A stretch of 64,000 bases of DNA from Nitricoxidireducens sp046726235. Lineage in GTDB: Bacteria > Pseudomonadota > Gammaproteobacteria > Burkholderiales > Rhodocyclaceae. The stretch is taken from NCBI GenBank assembly GCA_046726235.1, contig JBKPAD010000001.1, forward strand, positions 186,001 to 250,000, written 5' to 3'. The number at the start of each line of letters is the position of its first letter. Position 1 is the first letter of the stretch. The notes under the pieces are model-generated. The model made no database searches. It was not told the DNA's origin and saw only the letters and a program-made list of their open reading frames with translations. Shown here one piece after another: positions 38,225 to 47,794 of the stretch. A program made the translations under genes and the position numbers.

Positions 38225-38676
38225 TCGCCGCTCCTCGCCGCTTCGATCGCCGTGCGCAGGCGCGCGATGGCGAGCCGGATCTCGTCGAGCTCGGCGCTGC
38301 CCAGTTCGGTGAAGGCGCCGCGCACGTGGTCGATGTGCTCGGGAAATACCTTGTCGAACAGCGCCTCGCCCGCGGGCGTCAGTTGCACGATCTGGCTGCG
38401 GCCGTCGGTCGGCGAGGCGACGCGGCGCACCAGCTTCTTGTCGGCGAGGCGGTCGACGACGCCGGTCAGCGTGCCCTTGGTGATCAGCGTCTTCTCGCCG
38501 AGCTCCTTGAAGGTCATGCCTTGGGTATTGCCGAGCGTGGCGACGATGTCGAACTGCGCCGGCGTCAGTCCCAGGGTGCGGATGTGCGCGGCCGAATAGG
38601 CCTCGAAGGCCTGGTAGCAACGCGCCAGTTCGCGCACGGTCGAGAGGAAGGGTTCCTTGGCCACGGGGGTATCCAT
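38221..38676 (-). CDS. MarR-family transcriptional regulator
   Basis: 151 residues with the winged helix in the middle: TPAQFDIVATLGNTQGMTFKELGEKTLITKGTLTGVVDRLADKKLVRR, then PTDGRSQIVQLTPAGEALFDK forming the wing. First gene of the b561-yceI-yceI-nitroreductase cluster. An inverted repeat covers its own -10 box, so autorepression and inducer release are expected. The inducer is unknown. Confidence 0.92.
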   Translation of the reverse strand: MDTPVAKEPFLSTVRELARCYQAFEAYSAAHIRTLGLTPAQFDIVATLGNTQGMTFKELGEKTLITKGTLTGVVDRLADKKLVRRVASPTDGRSQIVQLTPAGEALFDKVFPEHIDHVRGAFTELGSAELDEIRLAIARLRTAIEAARSGE

Positions 38677-38679
38677 GTA

Positions 38680-38724
38680 GTTCGTGTTAGAACCATAATA
38701 GTTCTAGTGCGAACCAATTGTCAA
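38680..38724 (-). promoter_or_regulatory. marR promoter with overlapping palindromic operator
   Basis: On the minus strand: TTGACA (38724-38719), 18-bp spacer, TATTAT (38700-38695). The inverted repeat TAGAAC (38688-38693), 7 bp, GTTCTA (38701-38706) lies over the -10 box and is extended by outer arms GTTCG (38680-38684) and CGAAC (38710-38714). This is the size and placement expected for a MarR dimer operator. Confidence 0.75.
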
Positions 38725-38756
38725 CGAAAAATCGCGTGGGCGGAAAACTGCGGGGG

Positions 38757-38999
38757 TTACTTGCCCGAGCGGGCTTCGAGCTCGGCGATGCGGGCTTCGA
38801 GCTGCGCGACGCGGTCGCGGGCCCGGGTCAGCAGTTCGCGCTGGACATCGAATTCCTCGCGCGTCACCAGGTCCGTGCGCGCGAAGGCACCGCCGAGCAG
38901 CGCCTTGGCCTTGCGTTCGACGTCGAGCGCCGGCTTGGAGGCCGCCAGGGTAGCGAGGGTCGCGGCGATGTCGTCGAGGAGAAGCCGGGGCGAAGACAT
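38757..38999 (-). CDS. ubiK: Ubiquinone biosynthesis accessory factor UbiK (YqiC/BMFP)
   Basis: 80 residues from ATG 38999 (MSSPRLLLDDIAATLATL). A C-terminal coiled coil (RVAQLEARIAELEA) and the central KALLGGAFARTDLVTREEFDVQRELLTRARDRV are diagnostic of the BMFP/YqiC family. UbiK assists UbiJ and the Ubi complex under aerobic conditions. Divergent from torF across 239 bp. Upstream in-frame codons to 39083 would overlap the NtrC site and are less likely. Confidence 0.88.
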   Translation of the reverse strand: MSSPRLLLDDIAATLATLAASKPALDVERKAKALLGGAFARTDLVTREEFDVQRELLTRARDRVAQLEARIAELEARSGK

Positions 39000-39073
39000 T
39001 CGGAATACCGGTGAACCCGTATTGATGCGGACGCCGGCGAGTCTAGCATGGGCGTCCGACCCGGTCGGCGAAC

Positions 39074-39090
39074 TGCACCGCATTGGTGCG
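39074..39090 (+). promoter_or_regulatory. NtrC-type enhancer site
   Basis: TGCACCGCATTGGTGCG matches the NtrC dyad GCAC-N7-GTGC exactly. It is about 110 bp upstream of the sigma-54 promoter at 39184. A possible second half-site, TTGGTGC, lies at 39114-39120. Confidence 0.7.
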
Positions 39091-39183
39091 GCGCGCCGCC
39101 CCGGTGTTTCGGCTTGGTGCGGCAGTTCCCGCGGATTCGCTCAATTCGGTGCCAATCACCTGTGATTACAGGGTTTTAACGCC

Positions 39184-39200
39184 TGGCACGGCCTATGCAT
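39184..39200 (+). promoter_or_regulatory. Sigma-54 (RpoN) promoter of torF-glnK-amtB
   Basis: TGGCACGGCCTATGCAT: the -24 GG and -12 GC dinucleotides are separated by exactly 10 bp, with one deviation from the TGGCACG-N4-TTGCA consensus. It is located 39 bp before the torF start and downstream of an NtrC dyad, so induction under nitrogen limitation is expected. Confidence 0.75.
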
Positions 39201-39238
39201 TACGCCTGATGCCACAGTTTCTTTCATTGGAGATCAAC

Positions 39239-40084
39239 ATGCAGAAAAAACTCATTGCTGCCCTCGTCGCCGGCGCCCTGACCTCGGTCTCGGCCTTCGC
39301 CGAGGACGCACCCTCGCCGCTGACCTTCAACGTCGGCGTCGTTTCCGACTACCTGTTCCGCGGCGTCAGCCAGACCCACGGCGACCCGGCCCTTCAGGGC
39401 GGCGTCGATTACGCCTTCAGCAACGGCTTCTACGTCGGTGCGTGGGGTTCGACCATTAGCTGGGTCAAAGACGCCTACGGCAAGGGTTCGACCGAAATCG
39501 ATCTCTACGGCGGCTACCGCGGCAACTTTGCGGGCGACTGGACCTACGACGTCGGCTACATCGCCTACAACTACCCGAACAAGGGCGCGGCGATTTCTAC
39601 CGTCAACGCCAACCCCAATACGCAGGAAGTCTATGCCGCGATCGGCTACAAGTGGCTGACCGCGAAGTACTCGCATGCCACCTCCAGCCACTTCATCGGC
39701 TGGCTCGGCGGCGCCGACAAGACTGGCAAGACGCGTGGTTCCGGCTACTTCGAGCTGAACGCCGCCTACGATCTCGGCGATGGCTGGGGCATCAGCGGCC
39801 ACGTCGGCCATCAGAAGGTCAAGAATTACGTCGCGGTGGCGCCCAACGAAAAGGCGGATTACACCGACTGGAACATCGGCGTTACGAAGGATGTCGGCTT
39901 CGGCGTCGTCGGCCTGGCGTACTCGGACACCAATGCCAAGGGCACCTGCTCGTCCTCGACCGTCGTGGGCACGAGCGCCTATTGCTGGGGCAACAGCAAT
40001 TTCGTTGCCAACTCGGGCCCGTCGGCAGGCTTCAAGGACGTTGCCCGCGGCACCGCCGTCCTGTCCTTCAAGAAGACTTTCTGA
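39239..40084 (+). CDS. TorF-family putative porin
   Basis: 281 residues with signal peptide MQKKLIAALVAGALTSVSAFA cleaved near EDAPS. The body alternates beta strands and ends in Phe (SFKKTF), typical of outer-membrane barrels. LTFNVGVVSDYLFRGVSQTHGDPALQGGVDYAF is the TIGR02001/TorF signature. TTGGAG precedes ATG 39239. Placed ahead of glnK-amtB under a nitrogen-control promoter, it may admit ammonium or small nitrogen compounds (inference). Confidence 0.88.
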   Translation: MQKKLIAALVAGALTSVSAFAEDAPSPLTFNVGVVSDYLFRGVSQTHGDPALQGGVDYAFSNGFYVGAWGSTISWVKDAYGKGSTEIDLYGGYRGNFAGDWTYDVGYIAYNYPNKGAAISTVNANPNTQEVYAAIGYKWLTAKYSHATSSHFIGWLGGADKTGKTRGSGYFELNAAYDLGDGWGISGHVGHQKVKNYVAVAPNEKADYTDWNIGVTKDVGFGVVGLAYSDTNAKGTCSSSTVVGTSAYCWGNSNFVANSGPSAGFKDVARGTAVLSFKKTF

Positions 40085-40097
40085 TTTTGGCTTAACC

Positions 40098-40131
40098 GAT
40101 CCGCCGGCACTCCGGCCGGGGCCGGCGGATC
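40098..40131 (+). promoter_or_regulatory. Intercistronic hairpin between torF and glnK
   Basis: A perfect 11-bp stem GATCCGCCGGC/GCCGGCGGATC with a 12-base loop and no T-tract. It lies between the torF stop and the glnK ribosome-binding site. It could protect the upstream message or partially attenuate transcription. Confidence 0.5.
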
Positions 40132-40155
40132 GACACTTAACTTGAGAGGAACACC

Positions 40156-40494
40156 ATGAAACTGGTAACCGCAATCATCAAGCCCTTCAAGCTTGACGAG
40201 GTGCGCGAGGCTCTCGCCGCCGTCGGCGTGCAGGGCATCACCGTCACCGAAGTCAAGGGTTTCGGCCGGCAGAAAGGTCACACCGAGCTGTACCGCGGGG
40301 CCGAATACGTCGTCGATTTTCTGCCCAAGGTAAAGGTCGAGGCGGCCATCCGCGCCGACCTGCTCGACCAGGTCATCGAGGCCATCGAGAAGTCCGCCAG
40401 CACCGGCAAGATCGGTGACGGCAAGATCTTCGTCTTCGATCTGGAACAGGTCGTCCGCATCCGCACCGGCGAGTCCGGTGAGGAAGCACTCTGA
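40156..40494 (+). CDS. glnK: PII nitrogen regulatory protein GlnK
   Basis: 112 residues of the PII family, opening MKLVTAIIKPFKLDEVREAL. The T-loop contains Tyr51 (ELYRGAEYVVDF), the uridylylation site, and GKIGDGKIFV and RIRTGE complete the nucleotide-binding clefts. It senses 2-oxoglutarate and ATP/ADP and blocks AmtB when nitrogen is ample. AGAGGAA precedes the ATG. amtB follows 14 bp downstream. Confidence 0.97.
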   Translation: MKLVTAIIKPFKLDEVREALAAVGVQGITVTEVKGFGRQKGHTELYRGAEYVVDFLPKVKVEAAIRADLLDQVIEAIEKSASTGKIGDGKIFVFDLEQVVRIRTGESGEEAL

Positions 40495-40508
40495 GAAGGG
40501 GAACGCAC

Positions 40509-41987
40509 ATGAAAAAATTCCTTGCCATCGCGCTGACCGCGCTCGGCCTCTGCTTCGCCGGCGTCTCGGCCGCCCAGGACAAGGCTCCGGCCGAGTCCGC
40601 GGCGACCGCACCGGCTGCCGCGGCCGTCGTCGCCGCTCCCGCTGCCGCCGAAGCACCGGCCGCGGCGCCGGCGCCGACCGCCAACAAGGGCGACACGGCC
40701 TGGCTGCTGGTCGCCACCGCCTTCGTCATCCTGATGTCGATCCCCGGCCTCGCGCTGTTCTACGGCGGCCTGGTGCGCACCAAGAACATGCTGTCGGTGC
40801 TGATGCAGGTGTTCGTCATCTTCTCGCTGATCAGCGTGCTCTGGGCCGTCTATGGCTACAGCGTCGCCTTCACCGAGGGCAACGCCTTCTTCGGCGGCTT
40901 CAGCAAACTGTTCCTCGCCGGCATCACGCCGGATTCGGTCGCCGCGACCTTCACCAAGGCCGTCGTGGTTCCCGAGTTCGCCTACGTGCCGTTCCAGGGC
41001 GCGTTCGCGGCGATCACCGTCGGGCTGATCATCGGCGCCTTCGCCGAGCGCATCAAGTTCTCGGCCGTGCTGCTGTTCGCGGCGCTCTGGTTCACCTTCA
41101 GCTACCTGCCGATCGCGCACATGGTCTGGTACTGGGCCGGTCCGGACGCCTACACGACCGCCGAAGCGGCTGATGCAGCCACCGCCACCGCGGGCTGGCT
41201 GTTCCAGAAGGGCGCGCTCGACTTCGCGGGCGGCACCGTGGTGCATATCAACGCCGCCGTCGCCGGCCTCGTCGGCGCCTACCTGGTCGGCAAGCGCGTC
41301 GGCTACGGCAAGGACTCGATGGCCCCGCACAGCCTGACCTTCACCATGATCGGCGCCTCGCTGCTGTGGTTCGGCTGGTTCGGCTTCAACGCCGGTTCCG
41401 CGCTCGAAGCCAACGGCGTCGCCGCGCTCGCCTTCGTGAATACCTGGCTCGCCACCGCTGCGGCGGCGCTGTCCTGGATGTTCGCGGAGTGGCTGCTGAA
41501 GGGCAAGCCCTCGATGCTCGGCGCCGCCTCCGGCGCTGTCGCGGGCCTCGTCGCGATCACCCCGGCGGCCGGCTTCGTCGGCGTGGTCGGCGGCCTGATC
41601 ATCGGCCTGCTGGCCGGCGTGACCTGCTTCTGGGGCGTCAATGGCCTGAAGAAGCTGCTCGGCGCGGACGACTCGCTCGACGTGTTCGGCGTGCATGGCG
41701 TCGGCGGCATCCTCGGCGCCATCCTGACCGGCGTGTTCGCGGCGCCCAGCCTCGGCGGCTCGGGCATCTGGGACTACGTCGCCAACAAGGTCGCCGACGG
41801 CTACGACATCATGGGCCAGGTCACCATCCAGGCCACGGCGGTCGGCACCACGATCGTCTGGTCCGGCGTGGTCGCCTTCATCGCCTTCAAGGTGGTCGAT
41901 CTGCTGATCGGGCTGCGCGTCGCCGAAGACGAGGAACGCGAAGGTCTCGACATCACGTCCCACGGCGAAACCGCCTACCACTATTGA
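40509..41987 (+). CDS. amtB: Ammonium transporter AmtB
   Basis: 492 residues. Signal peptide MKKFLAIALTALGLCFAGVSAA, an Ala/Pro-rich periplasmic segment (about 23-60), then eleven membrane helices. Conserved sites: TAWLLVATAFVILMSIPGLALFYGG, FAERIKFSAVLLF, the pore His of AGGTVVHINAAVAGLV and of LDVFGVHGVGGILGA. The Ala/Pro extension is longer than in E. coli AmtB. It exports no regulator itself and is gated by GlnK from the same operon. Confidence 0.96.
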   Translation: MKKFLAIALTALGLCFAGVSAAQDKAPAESAATAPAAAAVVAAPAAAEAPAAAPAPTANKGDTAWLLVATAFVILMSIPGLALFYGGLVRTKNMLSVLMQVFVIFSLISVLWAVYGYSVAFTEGNAFFGGFSKLFLAGITPDSVAATFTKAVVVPEFAYVPFQGAFAAITVGLIIGAFAERIKFSAVLLFAALWFTFSYLPIAHMVWYWAGPDAYTTAEAADAATATAGWLFQKGALDFAGGTVVHINAAVAGLVGAYLVGKRVGYGKDSMAPHSLTFTMIGASLLWFGWFGFNAGSALEANGVAALAFVNTWLATAAAALSWMFAEWLLKGKPSMLGAASGAVAGLVAITPAAGFVGVVGGLIIGLLAGVTCFWGVNGLKKLLGADDSLDVFGVHGVGGILGAILTGVFAAPSLGGSGIWDYVANKVADGYDIMGQVTIQATAVGTTIVWSGVVAFIAFKVVDLLIGLRVAEDEEREGLDITSHGETAYHY

Positions 41988-41994
41988 TTGCCAC

Positions 41995-42072
41995 CCGGCC
42001 CTCTGCGGAGGGCCGGCCACAGATTCACTCCACGGTGGTCTTGACGGGCGTTCTGCGGAACGCCCGTTTTTT
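41995..42072 (+). terminator. Tandem hairpins with intrinsic terminator after amtB
   Basis: Hairpin 1 (41995-42016) is a 9-bp stem CCGGCCCTC/GAGGGCCGG with TGCG loop and no T-tract. Hairpin 2 (42044-42067) is a 10-bp stem ACGGGCGTTC/GAACGCCCGT with the same TGCG loop followed by TTTTTT, a strong rho-independent terminator. Confidence 0.9.
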
Positions 42073-42092
42073 ATTGCGCGTTGTCTGCGGCC

Positions 42093-42157
42093 GTGCCTTC
42101 GGCACTTAACCTGCGTTGCAGGTTAGCCTGCGACGCAATGCGCCGGCAGGCGCATTG
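42093..42157 (-). terminator. Three further hairpins, probable terminator region for the convergent gene
   Basis: Perfect stems at 42093-42105 (GTGCC/GGCAC), 42107-42125 (TAACCTGC/GCAGGTTA) and 42136-42157 (9 bp, CAATGCGCC/GGCGCATTG). The last begins right at the stop codon of the minus-strand gene. No T-tract follows on either strand, so termination is inferred from position. Confidence 0.45.
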
Positions 42158-42598
42158 TCAGCAAATGGCGCGCATGTAGATGATGCCCGCGGTGCCCGTG
42201 ACCAGCATCAGCGCCGCAGGAACCGCGACCTGCCGGGGCCGCTTGGGCAGGCCCTTGTTGACGCGGTTGAGCAGCTGCATCATCTCGCCGAGCGTGACCA
42301 GCGCGAGCATCGTCATGACCACGGCGTCGAGGATCACGACCAGCGCCGAGAAGTCGGTCAGCGGCCGGCAGATGCGGCCGTGCGATTGCCCGAGCGCGGA
42401 AATCACCGCGTTCAGGCGGTCGAAGCCCAGCCCGGTGATGAACCACACCACGAGCATGAAGATGACGGCCAGGATGAGGCCGAGCGTAACCCAGCCCTCG
42501 GTGCGCTTGAGCGCCTCGCGGAAGTTGCGCAGGTCGGCGAGGTATTCACTCGCCTCGTGGCGCAGCCGTGCTTCGAGCTTTTCCCAGTCGAGGGCCAT
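42158..42598 (-). CDS. Hypothetical inner-membrane protein (146 aa)
   Basis: An amphipathic N-terminus (MALDWEKLEARLRHEASEYLADL) followed by three hydrophobic helices: about 38-56 (LGLILAVIFMLVVWFITGL), 85-105 (ALVVILDAVVMTMLALVTL) and 126-143. No family recognised. It starts 8 bp after the purU stop on the same strand, so it may be the tail of a thrH-purU transcript. Confidence 0.7.
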   Translation of the reverse strand: MALDWEKLEARLRHEASEYLADLRNFREALKRTEGWVTLGLILAVIFMLVVWFITGLGFDRLNAVISALGQSHGRICRPLTDFSALVVILDAVVMTMLALVTLGEMMQLLNRVNKGLPKRPRQVAVPAALMLVTGTAGIIYMRAIC

Positions 42599-42606
42599 CG
42601 GCTAGC

Positions 42607-43479
42607 TCAGCGGAATACGACGGTCTTGTTGCCGTGGACGAGCACGCGGTCCTCGAGGTGGTAGCGCAGGCCGCGCGCCAGCACCGTCTTCTCGATGTCC
42701 TTGCCGTAGCGGACCATGTCCTCGGGTGAATCGGAATGGTCGATGCGGATCACGTCCTGCTCGACGATCGGCCCCTGGTCGAGGTCGGCCGTGACGTAGT
42801 GGCAGGTGGCGCCGATCAGCTTGACGCCGCGCTGGTAGGCCTGGTGGTAGGGCTTGGCGCCGACGAAGCTCGGCAGGAACGAGTGGTGAATGTTGAGGAT
42901 GCGGCCGGGATTCGCGGCGCAAAGTTCCGGCGAAAGGATCTGCATGTAGCGCGCCAGCACCATGGTGTCGCCGCGCACTTCCTCGAACAGCCGCTGCACT
43001 TCGGCGTAGGCCTGCGCCTTGTTGTCGGGCGTCACCGGCACGTGGTGGAACGGAATGCCGTGCCACTCGACGAAGCCCTTGAAGGTGTCGTGGTTCGAGA
43101 TCACGCAGGGAATCTCGATGTCGAGCTCCTTCGACTGCCAGCGCGCCAGCAGATCGTAGAGGCAATGCTCCTGCTTGCTGACCAGCACGACGACGCGCTT
43201 CTTGACCGCCGAATCGCTGATCTTCCAGTCCATCTCCAGCTCGGCCGCGATCGGCGCGAAGCGCTCGCGGAACTCGGCCAGCATGAAGGGCAGCGAGTCG
43301 GCCTTGACCTCGATGCGCATGAAATAGCGCGCGCCACCATTCTCCAGGACCGGATCAGAATGGAAGCTCGATTCCAGTATCCAGCCCTTGTGCTCGGCGA
43401 TGAAGCCGGTGACGCGGGCGATGATCCCCGAGCGATCCGGGCAGGAAGCCGTCAGCGTGTAGAAACGCTCGCGATGCAT
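42607..43479 (-). CDS. purU: Formyltetrahydrofolate deformylase
   Basis: 290 residues releasing formate from 10-formyl-THF. The N-terminal ACT domain is YTLTASCPDRSGIIARVTGFI. The catalytic formyltransferase-like domain has VISNHDTFKG, ILNIHHSFLPSFVGAKPYHQAY and GATCHYVTADLDQGPII-like GPIVEQD; Asn, His and Asp of the hydrolase triad are present. Start ATG 43479 shares a base with the thrH stop (TGATG), indicating translational coupling. Confidence 0.95.
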   Translation of the reverse strand: MHRERFYTLTASCPDRSGIIARVTGFIAEHKGWILESSFHSDPVLENGGARYFMRIEVKADSLPFMLAEFRERFAPIAAELEMDWKISDSAVKKRVVVLVSKQEHCLYDLLARWQSKELDIEIPCVISNHDTFKGFVEWHGIPFHHVPVTPDNKAQAYAEVQRLFEEVRGDTMVLARYMQILSPELCAANPGRILNIHHSFLPSFVGAKPYHQAYQRGVKLIGATCHYVTADLDQGPIVEQDVIRIDHSDSPEDMVRYGKDIEKTVLARGLRYHLEDRVLVHGNKTVVFR

Positions 43480-44087
43480 CAGATCTTCTTGGAGGCGGCG
43501 TCGATCGCCGCGCGCAGCTCGGGGTAGTTGTTGGTCACCGTGAACTGCGGGAACTCGCGGATCACGTTCTCGGGCGCGTGGAACAGGATGCCGGCGTGCG
43601 CTTCGCCGAGCATCGCCGTGTCGTTGTACGAATCGCCCGCGGCGATGACCTTGAAGTTGATTTCCTTGAAGCGCTTGACCGCTTCCTTCTTCTGGTTCGG
43701 CATGCGCAGGTGGTAGTTCACCAGGTAGCCGCGGTCGTCGGCCTCGAGCTTGTGGCAGAACAGCGTCGGGAAGCCGAGCTGCGCCATCAGCGGCATCGAG
43801 AACTCGTAGAAGGTGTCGGACAGGATCACGACCTGGTAGTCGCGGCGCAGCGCGTCGAGGAAGTCCTTGGCGCCTTCCATCGGGCTCATCGAGGCGATGA
43901 CCTTCTGGATGTCCGGCAGGCCGAGCTTGTGCTGCTCGAGCAGGCCGAGGCGGTACTTCATCAGCTTGTCGTAATCGGGCTCGTCGCGCGTCGTGCGGCG
44001 CAACTCCGGGATGCCGGTACGCTCGGCGAATTCGATCCAGATCTCGGGGACCAGTACGCCTTCGAGGTCGAGGCAGACGAGTTGCAC
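43479..44087 (-). CDS. thrH: ThrH: phosphoserine phosphatase/homoserine phosphotransferase
   Basis: A 202-residue HAD-superfamily enzyme from a GTG at 44087 with GGGAG upstream. Motif I is LDLEGVLVPEIW (Asp nucleophile), motif II VILSDTFYEF, motif III near the KRFKEINFKV helix and motif IV GDSYNDTAML. The LDLEGVLVPE variant is typical of ThrH, which dephosphorylates phosphoserine and can transfer phosphate to homoserine. The coupling to purU links serine and one-carbon metabolism. Confidence 0.93.
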   Translation of the reverse strand: MQLVCLDLEGVLVPEIWIEFAERTGIPELRRTTRDEPDYDKLMKYRLGLLEQHKLGLPDIQKVIASMSPMEGAKDFLDALRRDYQVVILSDTFYEFSMPLMAQLGFPTLFCHKLEADDRGYLVNYHLRMPNQKKEAVKRFKEINFKVIAAGDSYNDTAMLGEAHAGILFHAPENVIREFPQFTVTNNYPELRAAIDAASKKI

Positions 44088-44117
44088 GGGGAACTCCCTG
44101 AACTAAAAGGGGGAATT

Positions 44118-46010
<1,893 letters not shown>

Positions 46011-46059
46011 GAACGGATAGGATGCGACGCCTGAAACCCGCGAATTCTAGGGGAAGTGG

Positions 46060-46518
46060 ATGCGTATCCCGCTGTTGCTGTGTTCGATCTGCGTCGCGAG
46101 CGTCGCCTTGGCGCAGAACGCCGTGCCCTCGCCCGAGGAGCGCCAGGCCCTGCGCGCCAAGTCGCAGGCCTTGCGCGCGCAGGCGGGCGAGATGCGTGCC
46201 GCGGCCGAGAAGAGCGCCGCCGACGAGCACAAGGCCTGCTGGAAGAAGTTCCTCGTCCAGTCGTGCATGGACGACGCCAAGCTCAAGAAGCAGCGCACGC
46301 TCGCCGAGGCGCGCGCCATCGACAAGGAAGGCCGCGATATCGAGCGCGAAGTGCGCCGCATCGAGTTCGCCGAGCGCGAGCGCCAGCGCATCGCCGAAGA
46401 ACCCGAGCGCGAAGCCGCCGCGAAGGCGCGCGCCGAGAAGAACCGCCTCGAGCAGCAGGAAGCGATGGAGCGCGTCGAGAAGAAGCGCCTGGAGGATGCG
46501 CAGCGCGAGCAGCGCTGA
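46060..46518 (+). CDS. Periplasmic coiled-coil hypothetical protein (152 aa)
   Basis: Signal peptide MRIPLLLCSICVASVALA, then a highly charged helical domain rich in Arg, Glu and Ala (EERQALRAKSQALRAQ, with a long EREAAAKARAEKN stretch). Two cysteines (HKACWKKFLVQSCMDD) could form a disulfide. No known domain. It starts divergently from the ABC-F gene and is followed by a DNA methyltransferase. Confidence 0.65.
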   Translation: MRIPLLLCSICVASVALAQNAVPSPEERQALRAKSQALRAQAGEMRAAAEKSAADEHKACWKKFLVQSCMDDAKLKKQRTLAEARAIDKEGRDIEREVRRIEFAERERQRIAEEPEREAAAKARAEKNRLEQQEAMERVEKKRLEDAQREQR

Positions 46519-46535
46519 GTTTCGCCCGCAGCAAC

Positions 46536-47702
46536 ATGAACGCCGTCTTCGACATCGCCAACCACGGCCAGGTCTTCACGCCGCCTGCCGTCGTCGAGCG
46601 CATGCTGGCGCTGGTGAAGAACCGCGGCCGCATCCTCGAACCGGCCTGCGGCGACGGCGCCTTCTCCAGCCGCATTCCGCCGCACTATCCGGAAGTCGTC
46701 GCCATCGAGCTCGATCCGGGGCATTGCCCGGAAGGCGCGCTCAACATGGATTTCTTCACCTATCCCGAGAGCGAGCGCTTCGACACCATCATCGGCAACC
46801 CGCCCTACGTGCGGGCGCGCGACGTGCTGCCGGCGACGCGCCGGCACTTCTCGACCCAGTTGCTCGACGGCCACGCCAATTTGTACCTGCACTTCATCGA
46901 GAAGTGCGTGCGCCACCTCAAGCCCGGCGGCGAGCTGGTGTTCATCACGCCGCGCGAGTTCCTCAAGGCCACCGGCGCGGCGCGGCTCAACACCTGGCTG
47001 TTCGAGCAGGGCACGATCACCGACTTCGAGGACCTCGGCGACGCCAAGATTTTCGACGGCGTGGTGCCCAACTGCGCGATCTGGCGCTTCGAAAAAGGCA
47101 ACCGCAGCCACCGCATGAAGGACGGCCGCCGCATGGTGCTGGCCGGCGGCCAACTGCTGCTGACGCGCGGCATCTACAGCGTGCCGCTGTCCTCCGTGTT
47201 CTCGGTCAAGGTCGGCGCCGTCTCGGGCGCCGACGACGTCTTCGCCAACGAAGAACTCGGCAACGCCGACTTCGTCTGCTCGAAGACCGCGCAGACCGGC
47301 GAACTGCGGCGCATGATCTTCGACGCCCCGCTGCCCTGGCTCGAGCAGCACAAGGAGCGCCTGCTGGCGCGCCGCGTGGCGAAGTTCGACGAATCCAACT
47401 GGTGGAAATGGGGCCGCCGCCATCACGTCTCGTCGGCGCCGCGCATCTATGTGAACAGCAAGACGCGCAATCCGCAGCCCTTCTTCCTGAACGCCTGCGA
47501 GAACTACGACGGCGCGATCCTGGCGCTGTTCCCGCACCGCAAGGACGCCGACCTTTCCCGGCTGACCGCCCTGCTCAACGAGGTGGACTGGCACGAACTC
47601 GGTTTCGTCTGCGACGGTCGCTTCCTGTTCGCGCAGCGCAGCCTGGAGAATGCGCTGCTGCCGGAGGAGTTTTCCTCTTACGCGGTGGGCGGGCTGATCT
47701 AG
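46536..47702 (+). CDS. Orphan N6-adenine DNA methyltransferase, TaqI/Eco57I-like
   Basis: 388 residues from ATG 46536. A GQVFTPPAVVERMLALV opening, SAM motif I ILEPACGDGAFSSRI, and catalytic motif IV FDTIIGNPPYVRA (NPPY) identify an adenine-N6 methyltransferase of the gamma class; KPGGELVFITPREFLK is motif VI. The C-terminal half would carry target recognition. No restriction endonuclease gene is adjacent, so it is a solitary methylase. The recognition sequence is unknown, and a non-DNA substrate is possible though less likely. Confidence 0.8.
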   Translation: MNAVFDIANHGQVFTPPAVVERMLALVKNRGRILEPACGDGAFSSRIPPHYPEVVAIELDPGHCPEGALNMDFFTYPESERFDTIIGNPPYVRARDVLPATRRHFSTQLLDGHANLYLHFIEKCVRHLKPGGELVFITPREFLKATGAARLNTWLFEQGTITDFEDLGDAKIFDGVVPNCAIWRFEKGNRSHRMKDGRRMVLAGGQLLLTRGIYSVPLSSVFSVKVGAVSGADDVFANEELGNADFVCSKTAQTGELRRMIFDAPLPWLEQHKERLLARRVAKFDESNWWKWGRRHHVSSAPRIYVNSKTRNPQPFFLNACENYDGAILALFPHRKDADLSRLTALLNEVDWHELGFVCDGRFLFAQRSLENALLPEEFSSYAVGGLI

Positions 47703-47794
47703 TCCGTGCAGTGCGGCCAGTTGCCTGTCCCACGGGCGCGATTCCAGGTTTTGCATCGCAGCAACCGACCAAACCGCTGGTGTAACATCCTCGC

